63,137 bases of DNA, taken from contig NSJX01000015.1 of NCBI GenBank assembly GCA_002286715.1, forward strand, positions 415,915 to 479,051. The letters run 5' to 3'. A model generated the notes under the pieces. That model was not told where the DNA came from and made no database searches. It saw nothing but the letters and a program-made list of their open reading frames with translations. The stretch comes from Dentipellis sp. KUC8613 (Eukaryota > Basidiomycota > Agaricomycetes > Russulales > Hericiaceae). The position numbers and the translations under genes are program-made. This document shows, one piece after another, positions 44,784 through 57,641 of the stretch (position 1 is its first letter; every line of letters starts with the position of its first letter).

Positions 44784-46610
44784 TATGTCCGATCTGGCGA
44801 CATCTGTACATCGTCTGTACGCTGTCAAGGTACGAATTGCGATGCTTGTATTCGAGGTTGCGCTAGCTGACATTTGAATTATAGTATGTACAAGGTACGG
44901 ACAGCCCGATGAACTCTGCATTCGGATACGAGCTGAAGTACTCATCCTTCGGGATTGATAGTTGCGAGCATGACGCTCCTGGTGTGTTCTCCCAAATATC
45001 ACGCGCCTCGCGATAGCTCACACTTCTTTCACCAAGGTGTACGATACGGCAGTACTTATGGACCAGGAGGTAATGCGTTCCAAGTCATCTCGCATTCTGC
45101 GGCTCATGCAAGACATCATAGGTGGAATTGATCTGGTCTACCAAAGTCAACGTCGTACAAATTTTCTACTTCATCAGTCGTTACTCGCCCTACCTGGATA
45201 CTGTACTTAATATTTATGGTGATTTTCTCTTGCTTCGCAGAACAATGCTATTGCTGACTGACGGTGCCCTAGACTATTTAGCCCCGAATCCAAATCCGAG
45301 AGTCAGTCTTGATCACTCGAATGCTATCGCTGCGACTAGCACTGACGAACATGCTTCCAGACCTGCTATATAACTTATAGCATAGGCAGTGGTACGTGTT
45401 TGCGGCTGCCCGCGCTCTCTGACCCCGTGCTGATCGCCATGTTCAGTTCTGACCGCCGTGGGCATCGCCTTTTCTGAAAGTAAGCACGTCATCCGAGTTG
45501 ATACACATTGAAGATTGACGATTGACACCTTGATCGCCTACAGTGATCCTCATAATCCGCACCTACGCTCTTTTTAAACGTTCTCGCAAATTTCTTTACA
45601 TCTTCGGCCCACTGTGGATCGTGCGTATCCCTCTTCAATCTGTGAATTGTCTATCTCACGCGACCATTCAAGGCGGCATGCTCAATTGCTGTCTGGTCCG
45701 TCTCCGACTTTGTCAAGTCCATAGTCTGTAAGTGATACATCACGTCGTTTGGGCGGCTTCAGTAGTGACCAAAGCAGTCGAGCGTCGACCGGAACCACAA
45801 ATACCCGGGTGCTACATGGCCGTAGTCAGCCCCATCGTCTTTGTCTGCTTCGCGACGCTATTGATCATTGAAACCAGTGCGTACATGCATGTTCTTTGAC
45901 AGATCCGCGATCTGAGGCCTCGCGCAGTTATTGTTATATGCACCATCTGGAAAGGAGTCACCTTATGTGGGTCTTGCGATGCCGTTCCTCAGACCGCGTC
46001 TTGACGATCCTCTTCAGTGCGCGAAGTCAAGTCAAGCCCGTTTATGCGCGCATTCTATCGGGATAGTGAGTACAAAGGATCGACCTGTTCAGCAAACAGC
46101 GGCTAATCACCACCAGGTATTCTATTCTATTTTGCAATCTTCCGTATGTATCGACTTTTTCGAACGAGCTCAGAATCGTATTGAATCAAATTTTTAGCGC
46201 TCACTATAGGCAACGTCGTCGTCTTCTTGACTGCCCCAGTGAGTCTTGCTTTCGTAACTACAGCTGCATTGATCTAAACTAGCGCGTGTCCTCGTTTGTA
46301 GACGGAACTCCTCGACCTGTTCGACACGTATGTTAACCCTTATTTCCTCTGAATATCCATTGACTTCGGCTCCACTGCTAGACTCACCCGAGTATTCCAC
46401 AGCCTCCTGTGCTGTCGCATCATCCTCCACCTGCGCGCTGCGGGGCACGGGCCCATCACGACGCCATACGTGGCCCCCAATAGCACCGTTTATACATTAA
46501 CGCGGCCTGTAGAATGCGACTTCAGCATGTGGGACGACGCCCCAGAGGACCAAGATCGCCCGTCGTACGCGGCGAGGGAAATCGAGATGGTGGACAGGGA
46601 AAACGGATGA
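44784..46610 (+). CDS. DUF6533-type multi-pass membrane protein, copy 3
   Basis: Third member of the family, on the opposite strand to copies 1 and 2. Order: MSDLATSVHRLYAVK (ATG 44784), 10-nt microexon TATGTACAAG, VASMTLLVYDTAVLMDQE, ELIWSTKVNVVQIFYFISR with YSPYLDTVLNIY, DYLAPNPNPR, TCYITYSIGS, VLTAVGIAFSE, ILIIRTYALFKRSRKF, AACSIAVWSVSDFVKSIV, EPQIPGCYMAVVSPIVFVCF, ILFYFAIFR, ALTIGNVVVFLTAP, TELLDLFDT, then RVFHSLLCCRIILHLRAAG. A shorter, acidic tail ends in EIEMVDRENG and TGA at 46608-46610. About twelve exons; introns are 45-70 nt. It lacks the tail extension of copies 1 and 2. Function unknown; topology suggests a plasma-membrane or endomembrane receptor-like protein. Confidence 0.78.
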
Positions 46611-47318
46611 GGGAAATGGGTGGAGCTCGCCATTTGGTACGTTTCTATAGCGCGGACCATGCGCGTAATAGTGCGATTTTCACGCTCACTGTAACCTATG
46701 CAGGTGAGGGGGATCCGTGAGTGTTCCGAGCGTCGATGTCATAGAGTATGTGCGTTAGTCTCGCTGTCTCGAATCACCGGATCTACAAGCATCCATTGGG
46801 TAATGAAATCAATTCATTCTACTGTTCGTCGGCATGGGGGCTTTCCGTCAACTCGACAATGCCACTGCTTAATCGACAGCGCCCCTGCTACGTCGACGGC
46901 GCTACTTGGGGCGCGGCAGAGCCGCGTCAGTTCAGCTCTTGGTAGTGAACAGCACTAGTGGTCTGAACACGGCCTTTACGCACAGCATCTAGTCCAAGCG
47001 GATTTTCGACGGACCCAAGGACACTGCATAAAGGAGCGTACCTAGGTATCAATCAACGAAGACGGCTCTGACTGATGGTCCGCGTAGACGCCTATTTATG
47101 TACTGCACCAAGCGCCTGCATCTGGTAAGTTCTGGCCCCCTTCAGTGCCGTATATAGTCTCATTCATTCATTTCATGACGCTGCACTGCCACGTTATATT
47201 AGGCGTCGCCATATGCCGACTATGTCTCCACGAACCTTGCATCCAGGTATCCCTTTCACTTTACCACCATCCAGCTACCTCCTCACATCTGACGACTGAC
47301 GACGCTCACTGGCAAACT
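46611..47318. other. Intergenic, no gene seen
   Basis: Upstream region of the next plus-strand gene. Nothing else recognised. Confidence 0.45.
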
Positions 47319-50300
47319 ATGGCTGTCGATGTCAACGTAGGAGAACTTCTCCGTGAAGTACGCGAAACTTTCGTCGGCCTATTCACCTGGTCCCGGGACC
47401 ACCACATACAGCACAAAGACCGGCGCGAGCGCGTATACCGTGCTCTCGCCAAACACGATGCGCTCACCTTCATGGAGTCCCCGAGCGGCATCTACCCGCC
47501 ATGGGAGTCGCTCGACTACTACCGTAGCAACCACCACCGGGCGCGCGCGGACCCATTCCAGAAGGCAGCAGCGTATGGCACGACAGGCACCAAGGCGAAG
47601 ATCATGATGCTCTTCCTCTGGGTCATTGTCCAGGCGTTGCCAGTGCAGGCCAATTCGCGCGTGCGGAGCCTCGTGAGCGATGTTGTGAGCCGAGGCCTTG
47701 AAGAGGACGAGCGCGTTGGCCTGTACAAGGACATCGTGCGTGAGCTTGTCGCGCGCTTCTGTCACCCCCTGCCGCAAGACATCGAAGTACTATTCGCTGA
47801 CCCGGCTATGGCGCTCCACGCGGGCCTCGACTATCCATCTCTATTGGACATGTTCAGGCGGTCGTTCCCGAACCTTCGCAAGCTCGAGTATGACGTATCG
47901 GAAACACCATCTGCGCTGCTATATCGCCAGGAGGATGTGCGTGTCCTTGTCGCGCAGAATCATCATACTCAGCGTGTGTTCGCATGGTCGACAAGAAAAC
48001 TGTTCATGGGTCACCGTGTCACGCGTCGAGAAGACCTGAGAGATGACGTTTGTTGGAATGCATATGTTCTCGGTGCGCCTGCTTGCAATACTCCCATGAA
48101 TGTACCTCTGACTTTATATATTACAGACCCTAGCCAGCTGGCAGCGGCTGTAGCAGCTATCCCGTCTCCGCCGCCACCGCCCCCTCCCAAAGATGAAGAC
48201 TACGATTCCGATCCCCCATCTCGGCAACATCCTCCACCTTCAGACCGCCGACCACGTCCGAGTGGTTCCTCGGACGGCCAAACCTCACAGTCCTCCACTC
48301 TCCGCTCGCAACCTGGCAACTTTGATACGTCCCACCTTTCGACTGCACCATATATCAATACCATGCACACATACCCCAGTCTGCACCTAGGACCTCTGCG
48401 AGCGCGGAGTCATGTATCACCGAACGACCATACTCTTCTGCAAGGTGGTCCCGATAGTGATTACCTGCACGCCGCATCACAAGTCATCGAGCTCTCAAAC
48501 AAACTTCTGCAGTCGCAGAGACGGCTTCCGCGCACCAAAAGGTCCCTCATTTGTCTCGCGCTCTCCATCCACCCCATCGTGCACTCTCTCGGATCTTACC
48601 CCTCCACCTCGGCCCCGTACATGCGCTTCTTTGAACGCCCTCGCATGTACCGCGGCGTCCCCAACCCCGCTATGGCGCAGAAGAGGGCGTCAGCTGTTGC
48701 GGCGGTGCTATGGCTTCTCGGCAACCGACTGGCCGCATGCCGTGCAGCTATGCTTGTCTCCACAGCCATCGAGCACGGAATCATGCAAGCTCTCATGTTG
48801 GTGGAGAAGGGTCTCATCTCATCAGTGGGCGACACGCTCATCACGCGCGGTAGTGCGGCCTGCATAGATCCTTACCGCGTGTTGTGTGCTATTGCGGATG
48901 TCGTGGAAGGTATCTCTCGGTCCATCGTACAGCCGGTGACGGAGACAGCTACCTATCTGGATGAGGACAAAATCGTCTTAACAGCCAACGTTGCTGAGCT
49001 AGGTGCTCCGCACCACGCTCTGGATATCAAAGAAAACCCATCGGCGCTCCTGCATCGCCAGACTGCCTTGTTGCTCCCGAAGACGGAGCTCACCATGCGT
49101 ATTCTCGAGCGTCTGATCGAGGAATTTGGGGTTGGCAGTCCTATGACATTCGGTCCAAAGGATGCGACGGCGCTCTGGGTAGTGCAATTTCCACGTAAGT
49201 CAGTTTTATGTACCGCCGTGGTCTTGGGTCGCTTAAATCCTGTCGTCATCTGCAGCCGGCCATCGCTTGGAGTCTGTCCCTTCACCCTGGTCGTGCCACG
49301 ATGTATCGATTGGGGCTGCGAGTACGTGCTTCCGCTAGATAATGTTGTGGGAAACTCGATCTGAAGTTTGATTCATCATAGGCTTCTATAGGATTCACAC
49401 TCCCCAGCTGTACGTCGAACATCTCACTTCTGTCCTGGCCGGAATGCTCGGCCGGACTGACCTAGAAGTGCAAATGTTGGCGCTAGAAGGGCTCGCACTG
49501 ATCTCACAAACCTATGGTGCGTGTTATGTTTCTAATGACGTACGCTCGAACTTATGGAGTGATGCATATAGGCCTTTCCCGAACTGCGACCACCTTGTCA
49601 GGTGCGGTTGAGCTACTAGCGCGTGCATGCAAAGACACTACAAGTGAGCAATGTGCGAGCAGAATACTCAGTCGTCTTGCGAAGTATGGTGCGTGGCGGT
49701 TCCGCACAGCACAGGATCCATACAAACATATTTGTTCGGGACACAGTGGGTACTGATGCGTTCGTACCAAGCGAGACAACGGTTGCCGTTCTGGTCGAAG
49801 TGCTAAAGACCCGGGAGATGTCCACACGGGCCTCGGCGTCGCGGGTACTCGCTCAACTCCTTCGACATAGTGCGTTGGTGCCATCTATCTAGCCCCCGCG
49901 CAGGTCTGAACACAGAACCACAGGCAACGTCCGCCTGAATATGGCCAACCCTGAGGCTGTAACAGCTCTCAAGGAGATGGTGCGCAGCGATATCTACGAT
50001 GCCTCAACTTCTGCTGCACAGCTCGTTCTCGCGCTGGTCAAACATGGTTCGTCTGTGCTTCGGTCATATATGATGGATGTTACTGATACTTGTCCATGCA
50101 GACAGTATCCGCGAACAGACTCGAGAATTAGGTGCGGTCGACGTACTGATCGACGTCTTGAAGCCGAGCGGAAAAGCTGCGAACCCGTCCATGCGAACGA
50201 TTATCAGAGACTGCGCGGTCAGAGGTATGCCCGATCTGCTTTCGCTGCTTCCTGAAACCAACTTGCCATCGTGTGAACGAGCAGACCAAGAATGCGCTAG

Positions 50301-50576
50301 AGTCATAGAAGACGTCGCAGATATCCAGGAGAAGACTTTGCTCCGGCCTGAGTTATCAAGGCAGCTCACCCCACCAAGGATTACGCGTGTCGAGGAGCAT
50401 GGTATGTGCAATAAGTGAAGTCAGTCAATGAGAAAGACTCTGATCATTGTCTTCGACTTCCAGTGGTCGAGAAAGCTAAATCTGGTCGGAAACTCAAACA
50501 GGACTCGGCCCCTATACGCCGAAGTGCCTCAGTTTGGGACGGCGGGCTTCCCCGTGTAATTTTAGTAATCTCGTAG
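47319..50576 (+). CDS. Unknown large protein with armadillo-like C-terminus
   Basis: The first exon is long (47319-49194), followed by 49256-49321, 49382-49516 and several short exons to the TAG at 50574-50576; total about 950 aa. The N-terminal 600 residues match no family I know. They are helical and charged, with a Pro-rich break (seven prolines near 48170, then PPSRQHPPPSDRRPRP) separating two folded parts; the second contains hydrophobic helices (AVAAVLWLLGNRLAACRAAM). From about 49390 on, repeated helix pairs such as HLTSVLAGMLGRTDLEVQML, GAVELLARACKDTTSEQCAS, TVAVLVEVLKTREMSTRASA and AVTALKEMVRSDIYDASTSA look like armadillo/HEAT-type repeats, each roughly one exon. These usually form protein-binding surfaces. 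No signal peptide. The ATG at 47319 is preferred to 47145 because the latter lies in promoter-like DNA. It converges with the TPR-CHAT gene, 200 bases apart. Confidence 0.75.
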
Positions 50577-50779
50577 TCCTTTGCCCCAAGAGGTCGGTTC
50601 ATTGAACGGACGATGTGCTATAGGAGATAATACGGCTTTTTCTTGGAGTATGGCGGTACAAAGTATTCAGTGTTCGAACCTACACTACTAATCGTTATAG
50701 TATAATTATCGCCATCGATGGCCCTCACGAACAATACACAATATTTCCCCTGCTGTAAACAGTGTTGTCCATGCGCGAG

Positions 50780-53700
50780 TCAGACGCCCATATGAATGAA
50801 TGGAACCCATCTCAAAAACCAAGCGTCGTTCAACTGCTTCGGTTTTGTATCCTCTCGAAGCCGCTTCACAGCGCAATGTAGTGCCAACGCTGCCCGAGTA
50901 CTGTCCGGCTTTGGAAGCAAGAGGCGAGAATACACACCGTCAGCGACGACCGGACCATCCTCGTCCTTGATTGACCACATCGTGGCAATTACACTGCGAT
51001 ATCCGGCGAGCTGCATCCCAGCAGCAAGGTGGACCGCTTCTTCTGAGAGATCTTCGTCGCCCGTGGATGTCTGGCATGCGGATAGAAACGCGAATTCGGT
51101 GTGAGATGCGGTTTTGGTGATGAGCTCTTCGAGAGTGAGGCTGCCGTCGTGAAGGTAAAATGCGCTTCTGAGCGGGGAATTCGACATTTGAAGTGCATGG
51201 CAGGCTAAGTGCAACCAATTGTTCTTTGTCATACCTTCGCGCACCCGATCAACTGTTGCGTCTTCATCCTCGAGCACATGAACTTGAAAACCATTCGCGT
51301 TATCCCTGATCTTCATGATTTCGTCTCCAGTGTGAGGTAGCGACCCCAAACTCGGTGTGTTCCTCTGACCAACGGCGAGTATACTTGGCGTCCTTTGACC
51401 CGAAACAGGAGGCTCTGATGTCGGAATGAGGGTGGACAAAGTCGGGGTATAAGACGAGATAACGAAGTCGGAGGTCGTGTATCCTCGCACAGGCTGATCA
51501 TATAGTCCTGCTGCATGTATAGGGAGGAACGCCAGTGGTCCGGTTGGACACCAGCATATCCGGGGAAGGGTGTCCACGTCAGATTTGGAGACCTTCTATG
51601 AAGTCAGTGCTCTGGATGATGCGCTGGATAGAGATCAAGTACGCACCTCAAAGCCAAGCCTATCCAAGACGGGCTTTACGATGGTTTTCCATATGATAGA
51701 GAGGATATGGGCGAGATTCCCGTCCTTTCGAGCACCTGGTATATAAGGTCTCGAAGAACGGGCACGAGTATGAGACGCGTCCAGGACTGAGCGCAAATTG
51801 TTCTTCAACGTCTCCGCCAGTTGGTAAGACAGACGAGGCAATGGAACATGCATGACCTCTTTCGAATCCGGAGATAACACCAGTGCGCTGCAATTTTGCA
51901 TAGCAACGTTCAGAAGAACGATATGCCCGGACCGCGTAGCCTTTTGCAGTTCAGGAAGACGCTTGGGTTGGAGGAAATTCTCAAACCCGGGAATAGCACG
52001 CGTCTTCTTCGTCAGCTCCTCCCATTCTTCTGCAAGCCGCCGATTCCTCTGCGCTGCGCCTTCTGCGGTCTCAAGAGACCATTCTTGATCTACCCTCGTG
52101 CTCACAGCGTCTAATTCGGCCGCGACGCGGGTCAACTCCTGAGCGAGTTCTGGCTCTTTCAGCATCAGTTCATCCACCGGTGCGCGAAGATTGAGCTGCT
52201 GTCCCCAGATGACCGCTCGACCTTGCTCAAGCCACTCCACAGCTTCTGTATAACGCCCACACAATGTCGCTATGGCTGCTGCACGTCGTACATCCTCTCC
52301 AATGGCACTGACTTGCCCGTGACGCTCCGAGATGGTGCGGCCCAGCCAAGCCGTACGCGGGATAAGGTCCACGAGAGACTCCCATGCAGCGAAGCTCTCT
52401 GCGAGGGTTTCTGGCGATGATCGAAGAACGAGGCCCGCCCAAGCGCGGCAGGTCTGCCGGTAGAAAGAGAGGTCGCCATTCTTGCTTCTAGAGTCAGAAA
52501 AGGCGGTGCGAAATGCATCCATAGCCATGTCACGATCGTCAGGGTCTCCGAAGGCTTCGAGGCGATATTTGAAAGCAGATCCGAGGTGTCCCATGAAGAT
52601 GAGATTGCCGGGGTGCTCAGCAGGTACTAGCTTGATTGCCCGTTGGAAGACGTCGATGCTCTCGTTGATGTCCCGAGCTTCTTTGGAATGCTGGAAAGAA
52701 TGAGAAAGAGCCAGGCCTAGGCCGTTTAGGTAAGATGCTTTGTCTGTGCCTTCGTTGATTGTTCGCTCCACAGCTTGTCGGTGACAAAAGACTGATTTTT
52801 CGATATCTGTCTGCTCTCCGTAACTGTCGAAACGTATCATGTAAGAGTATCCAAGATGGCTGAGATAGTTCGCCAAAAGAGGGTGATCCTGAGGAGTCAA
52901 AGAAACGGCACGATTTCCGACCGCAATGGCTTCTTCAATGTGCTCGCGGCCTCCACCGCGATTGAAGCGCCGATACAGGGATCCACCTAAGTGGCCTAGA
53001 TAGAGTGCTTTCGTGGGGTCGTTATCCGCTACTAGTCCTACCGCCCGCCGGTAACACATGATAGCGTTTTCCAGGTCCTTCAAGTCGTCTAGCCAGCCGA
53101 ATCGGAGTAAATATGCATTTCCAAGGGTGAAAATGTGTGCAGGCTTGTCCTTTCGCGCATTGGGTGTCATGTCGATGACCTGAGTAAGTAGAGAGATCGC
53201 AGTGTCAATGTCAATAAGTTGCTTGGAACGCCCAAAACGTGACGACAAAGAATTGGCAAGGTTGGCGAAGTAGACCGGCTTGTGTATGAGGCCCGTGTCC
53301 GGGAGAAGATCTATGGCACGATGCTGAAGAGCAATGGCATCATCGAGGTCGTTGATATCCCCGTACTGGCCGAATCGAGCCACCAGAGTATTTCCTAGGT
53401 TCGTGAGGTAAGAGTGCTTCCCGGAAAATGAGTCGGGGGATAGTGCGATCGCGCGCTTCTGCACGTCCGCCGCTTCTTCGATGTCATCACGACTTCGAAA
53501 CCGCTGAAACCGCAAGAACAAAGCATTTCCATAGCTGCAAAGGCAGCCAGCGAGTACCAGCGGCGATTCATTCACGGACTCGATGATACCGCGCAGAGCC
53601 GAGATGGCCTCGTCGAGATCATTGACGTCCCCAAAATACTCGAACCGTACCACTAAACAATCTGCAAGGCTCCGCAAGTATGTAGCCTTGCCCGTGCGGC

Positions 53701-54470
53701 TGTTGGAGGGAGATTCTGCTGCAGACCGATGAGAAATTATTGCTGCATCAAGATCGGCCGGGTCTCCACGATGTTCGAAGCGCCGTAGCAGTGCGTAACC
53801 CAACCTATAAAGAGTATCTGGGGGTTGACGGTCAAGGGGAAGGACAGTGTGCAGATGCTGGTAAGATTGTATGGCGAGGTCCAAATCCGCGACATTGCCT
53901 GTCGTCTGAAACCGCTGGATGCATTCGAAGCCAAGGGCAGGAAGGAAGATAGGCTTATTGGCGTGGGTTTCAGGAGCAAACTCGACAGCACGTTGGAAGG
54001 AACAGATGCAAGAATCGAGATCGCTCATCGTCGAATGTAATTGAAAACGAATCTTGAGTGCACTGCCAAGTGCAAACTCACAGTCGGGGTAGTCGGGGTG
54101 TGAATCTGTTGCAATTGTCTTTCCTTGCTCCAAAGCACGGATGCAATTATCCAGATCTTCGGTTTTTCTCCGTAGCTGAAACAAGCGAAAGCAGAGCTTT
54201 CCACGTGTGAAATATACGTCCGCTTTGCTCGCGTCATGATCTGACATATTGTTGATGAGATCCTGTGAAAGCTCAGTAAATCGATACCCATTCTTGCATT
54301 CACAGCGGATGCGTACCGTCGAGTCAATGCTTAGGCTGTTCAAAAACAGACTTCAGCCTCGTCATGTAATCTCGAGTAAAGCGAGCTCACCTTCGTATGT
54401 AATCATAATCAGTACTTTGCAAGCCCGCGACCAATGTTGCGAGCGTATCACGGGAAGGTGTCGAGGCCAT
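50780..54470 (-). CDS. TPR-CHAT protein (caspase-clan peptidase with tetratricopeptide repeats)
   Basis: Exons 54470-54391, 54335-51647 and 51592-50780 give 1193 aa. Residues about 60-640 are a run of some twelve tetratricopeptide-like repeats, seen as recurring L-x-x-RF / D-DLD-A-I / A-V-x-L blocks. A coiled, charged region (about 650-900) follows. The C-terminal CHAT domain has catalytic His1055 (WLHLACHALQ) and Cys1096 (FLSACQTSTGDE) and ends WFLRWVPFIHMGV. CHAT domains are related to caspases and separases. In bacteria, TPR-CHAT proteases act in defence and cleave gasdermins; in agaricomycetes the family is large and mostly unstudied. The start ATG follows an in-frame TAG; a longer N-terminus through an upstream exon (to about 54712) is possible. 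No signal peptide, so probably cytosolic. All motifs are intact, unlike the truncated relative at 10360-11492. Confidence 0.9.
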
Positions 54471-54879
54471 GGCCTATGGAAGAGAATAATGACGGTAGAA
54501 GTAGATGAGAAGATGGTGATGCGCAGTGAGACTGTGCCTGCATCGCAGTTGGAGACTTTCAGCGTCAATCTAGTGTAGCCAAGTGGGGCGAAAATGAGGC
54601 GATGCAAACGCACCATGTTGAAGTCATTCACGCCAGCTTTGGAAAGTCGTCGAAAAAGATGCATTTGATAGACTTTCAGTGAGGGTCGGAGGCGACAGCC
54701 TGATAACATCAAGAGATCAGCAGTCGAAAGGGCGTGCGTGCGAGCAGCAATCCGTGCTTACAGTAGCCTATACAGTGACTAGCGCTTGAACGAGCGCTCA
54801 CCTCGCCCGATTCACCTATGCTCGTCTGACAAGATTTTTCGAAGGCATGCCAATTCGTGACCGTGCATATGTGCCGAGC

Positions 54880-55121
54880 TGGCGATGGTGCTATGTGACA
54901 GTCTATGCGAACTGGGACGGTCGTCGACATTTCGTCTGCAATACAATAAGCGCCTGTCGGCAATAGCCGGAGACTTGGATTTTGGCGCCCAACATACTTG
55001 GAAAATGTCAGGCTTGGGCGGACCAGTCTGGCAAGTGTCTATGGTCGCGCGGTGGCAGGGGCCAGGTATTACTGACGAGCAGCTCTTACGATGGGTTGTC
55101 TTCATACGCTTTGGGATATAG
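54880..55121 (+). pseudogene. Probable relic of a CHAT gene 3' end
   Basis: The frame ending at 55121 closes with DEQLLRWVVFIRFGI, matching the C-terminal signature (DAWFLRWVPFIHIGV) of the two CHAT genes in this window. Upstream residues do not align, so only the last 15-20 codons are recognisable. It lies head-on to the intact TPR-CHAT gene. Small and possibly chance. Confidence 0.4.
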
Positions 55122-55256
55122 AGATACTTTGAGTTATAGGCGGAAGTCTATGACGTCGACGGTCAGCCCTAAAACTCGTATTCTACACGTACAAATCTAC
55201 ACATGTTACAATTACAATATTCGATACCGGATAGACTGTATAATCAGGAATGACAG

Positions 55257-57641
55257 TCAACCCGAAGCGCCTTGATTCTTCACAAGCGATACCTCGAGGG
55301 GAAGCATTGGTCCCGTGCGCCCCTTCACAGACGGCGAAGCAATTGGTCCCAGTAACCACTGGATCTCTTTCTGCGCAGGAGCGAAACGCAGTGTCGGCAA
55401 CAGCGTCGATAGGACCACCTCTGGCCGAGTGGAGAAAATGTTGAACACGCATGCGCAGATAGGACGGACATGTACGTACTGATTTCGAGGAGCGCAAATT
55501 TGAATCCGCTATCCCAATGCAGCTCTGTCAGCGTTCTTCTCGACTGGCGCTGTCAGGGCTCACTCACATGCACGACCTCTCTCCTCCGAAGAAAGTCATT
55601 CTTCGGATGACGAGATCAGCATTTACTCCCATCGAAGCAGCAATCCTGTACTCACGTGTTCGAATATACACCCGGAATCCCGGCGTTCGACAAGCTCGCA
55701 GGAAGCGGGGACAGCCATCGCTCGGGCTTCCACTCGCTCGCATCTAGTCCCCAGATGTTAGGATCTCGATTCACAGCGATGATGCTGATGATGATATCTG
55801 TGTTCTTGGCGATGCAGAGCTCGGATATATCTGTTCCATCGCGACCAAGGATAGGAGATGCCAAAGGGAGTACCGCATCCTCAGAGGTACTGCATATGGA
55901 TCGTGTCAGGCGAAAGGGATGATCGCAACATTCGAAGCTCACCTTCGGATTATAAACGAGAATGGAGGGTACCTAAAGATAGAAATATCAGCATATGATC
56001 CGCCGGTGGGCGTATCAGGCGCAGATCCTTACAGCCTCAGCGTCTCGCGGACGATGGCATTGAGATACGGCAAGTCGTTCAACTCGTCATAAGAGAGATC
56101 TTGTCCGCCGATTTGAGCTTCTAGCAACTCAGCGCGTAGCTTATCCTGTGCATCTGGGTGCTCCGCTAGAGCTTGGAATATACGAGACATTGCCGAAGTG
56201 GTGGTGTCCATAGCCGCAAACGTCAACGCACTATGAAATGTGGGTTCAGAATCTCTTCGATTTGTAAGCGTAACGCCTACTTCATTTGCCCGAGCAGCTC
56301 AATGTCACTCATATGATCTTGTTCTGAGGCGGCGAGACTCGCTTTCACTACAGCTCACTTAAGAATTTGATTAGTTGAAACTAAAGGATCGCACTTACAA
56401 AGAATGCTCATGATATCCCGACCTTCGCCAATCTGATGCAGCAGGGCATCGTCGCCTTGAGCCAAAGCGGCCTTCTTGCGTTCGAAGACTTCTCGCGTCG
56501 TTTCGTCCATGATATCAACGATACCGACCAGCTTGTTGAAAGCTGGCCACCATGCAAGGAGGTAATCGCAAGCAAAGCGTCGGAACGAGCGTGGCCCGAT
56601 CTTGTCAAGCCAAGGGACCAATTCGAAAAAGATTGCAACTTTCGAGAGCGTAGGCCTGCCACGAGCTCCGACGTGAGCCGCGCAGCGACCTTACGGGTAT
56701 TCTGAGAGATGACTTACGTGAGGCTTTTGACGGCTGCGCCATACGAGTTGGTGGAGTGCTCGTTGAGAGCATCGAATGAATAACCGAGCCCTCCTTGACC
56801 GATGAGCTCGAGCGACAGGCGTGTCATCCACGTTGTTATATCCACCTCTTTCTTTCCTTCGTCTACCTCTTTCGCTAGCAGGCCGCGGAGCTGGGACGAA
56901 GAGGTGTATTCAGACAAAGACTTCCCCGTAATGAACCGAAGCGAGGCATACATCTTTAGTGACGCGCTGGAAGAGAGGAGTTAGACAGCGCATCGAGTTT
57001 CCGGAGAAGACTGGGTTGAGCAGCTTGCGGTGGCGGCGATGTACGTCCCCTGAGGCGAAGTTCTAGTCAAATCTCTGCAGAGCTGCATAGGTGACGTACC
57101 AGAAGACGACAGCAGACCCTGGCCGAACATCCAACGGGTAGATCTGCGAAGCTTTCTAAGTTCAAAGTCAGGATTTCTACTGAAATTGAACACTCAACAC
57201 CATGAATGAGTCGGTCTCTTCGAAGCTGTGCCTGTCTTTCAGCAGGATGTTATACATCGCCCTCGGATCGCTGACATAGAGCATTGTATTCTGCAGTAAG
57301 TTCGAGTCAACAAGAGCGAGATTACAACAAGCACGAAGTGAGCACGTACCCCGAAGAAGCCCGTAAGTCGGACAATGCTTCCATAAGTCTTTACGATCGC
57401 TTCGTGGAATTTCCAGCCTTTCAGGGGATCCCAAAGTTGCGCGACATTTCCTGAAGACCGAGGTACATTAGATCAACCAGAAGTTTATCGAATTGGCAAT
57501 CGCACCAATAAAAAAGGAAGGGCTCGGCGGGCCAGGTACGTCGCGAAGAGGGGTCTGTCTGAACCACTGCCGTAAGAACTTCCCAGCGAGCAAAGCGACG
57601 GTCACAGCCAGCACCAGCTGCAACCACATAAAGAACGCCAT
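55257..57641 (-). CDS. Cytochrome P450 monooxygenase
   Basis: Microsomal class II P450 of about 520 aa in roughly a dozen exons. The N-terminus MAFFMWLQLVLAVTVALLAG is a membrane anchor, followed by the Pro hinge DVPGPPSPS. Recognised in order: WDPLKGWKFHEAIVKTYGS; MLYVSDPRAMYNILLKDRHS; WMFGQGLLSSSG with HRRHRKLLNPVFS; the EVDITTWMTRLSLELIGQGG block; and the I-helix TFAAMDTTTSAMSRIF. The K-helix ExxR is in ETLRLYPP, then EWKPERWL, and the heme loop FFGGERSCIGFKFALLEI split by an intron. The C-terminus LKNQGASG-like end stops at 55257. One problem: near 56953 the sequence ACTAAAGATGTAT needs a one-base shift to join VTK to MYASLRF. Either this is a frameshift that kills the gene, an assembly error, or a splice I missed. 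The substrate cannot be predicted. Confidence 0.82.
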
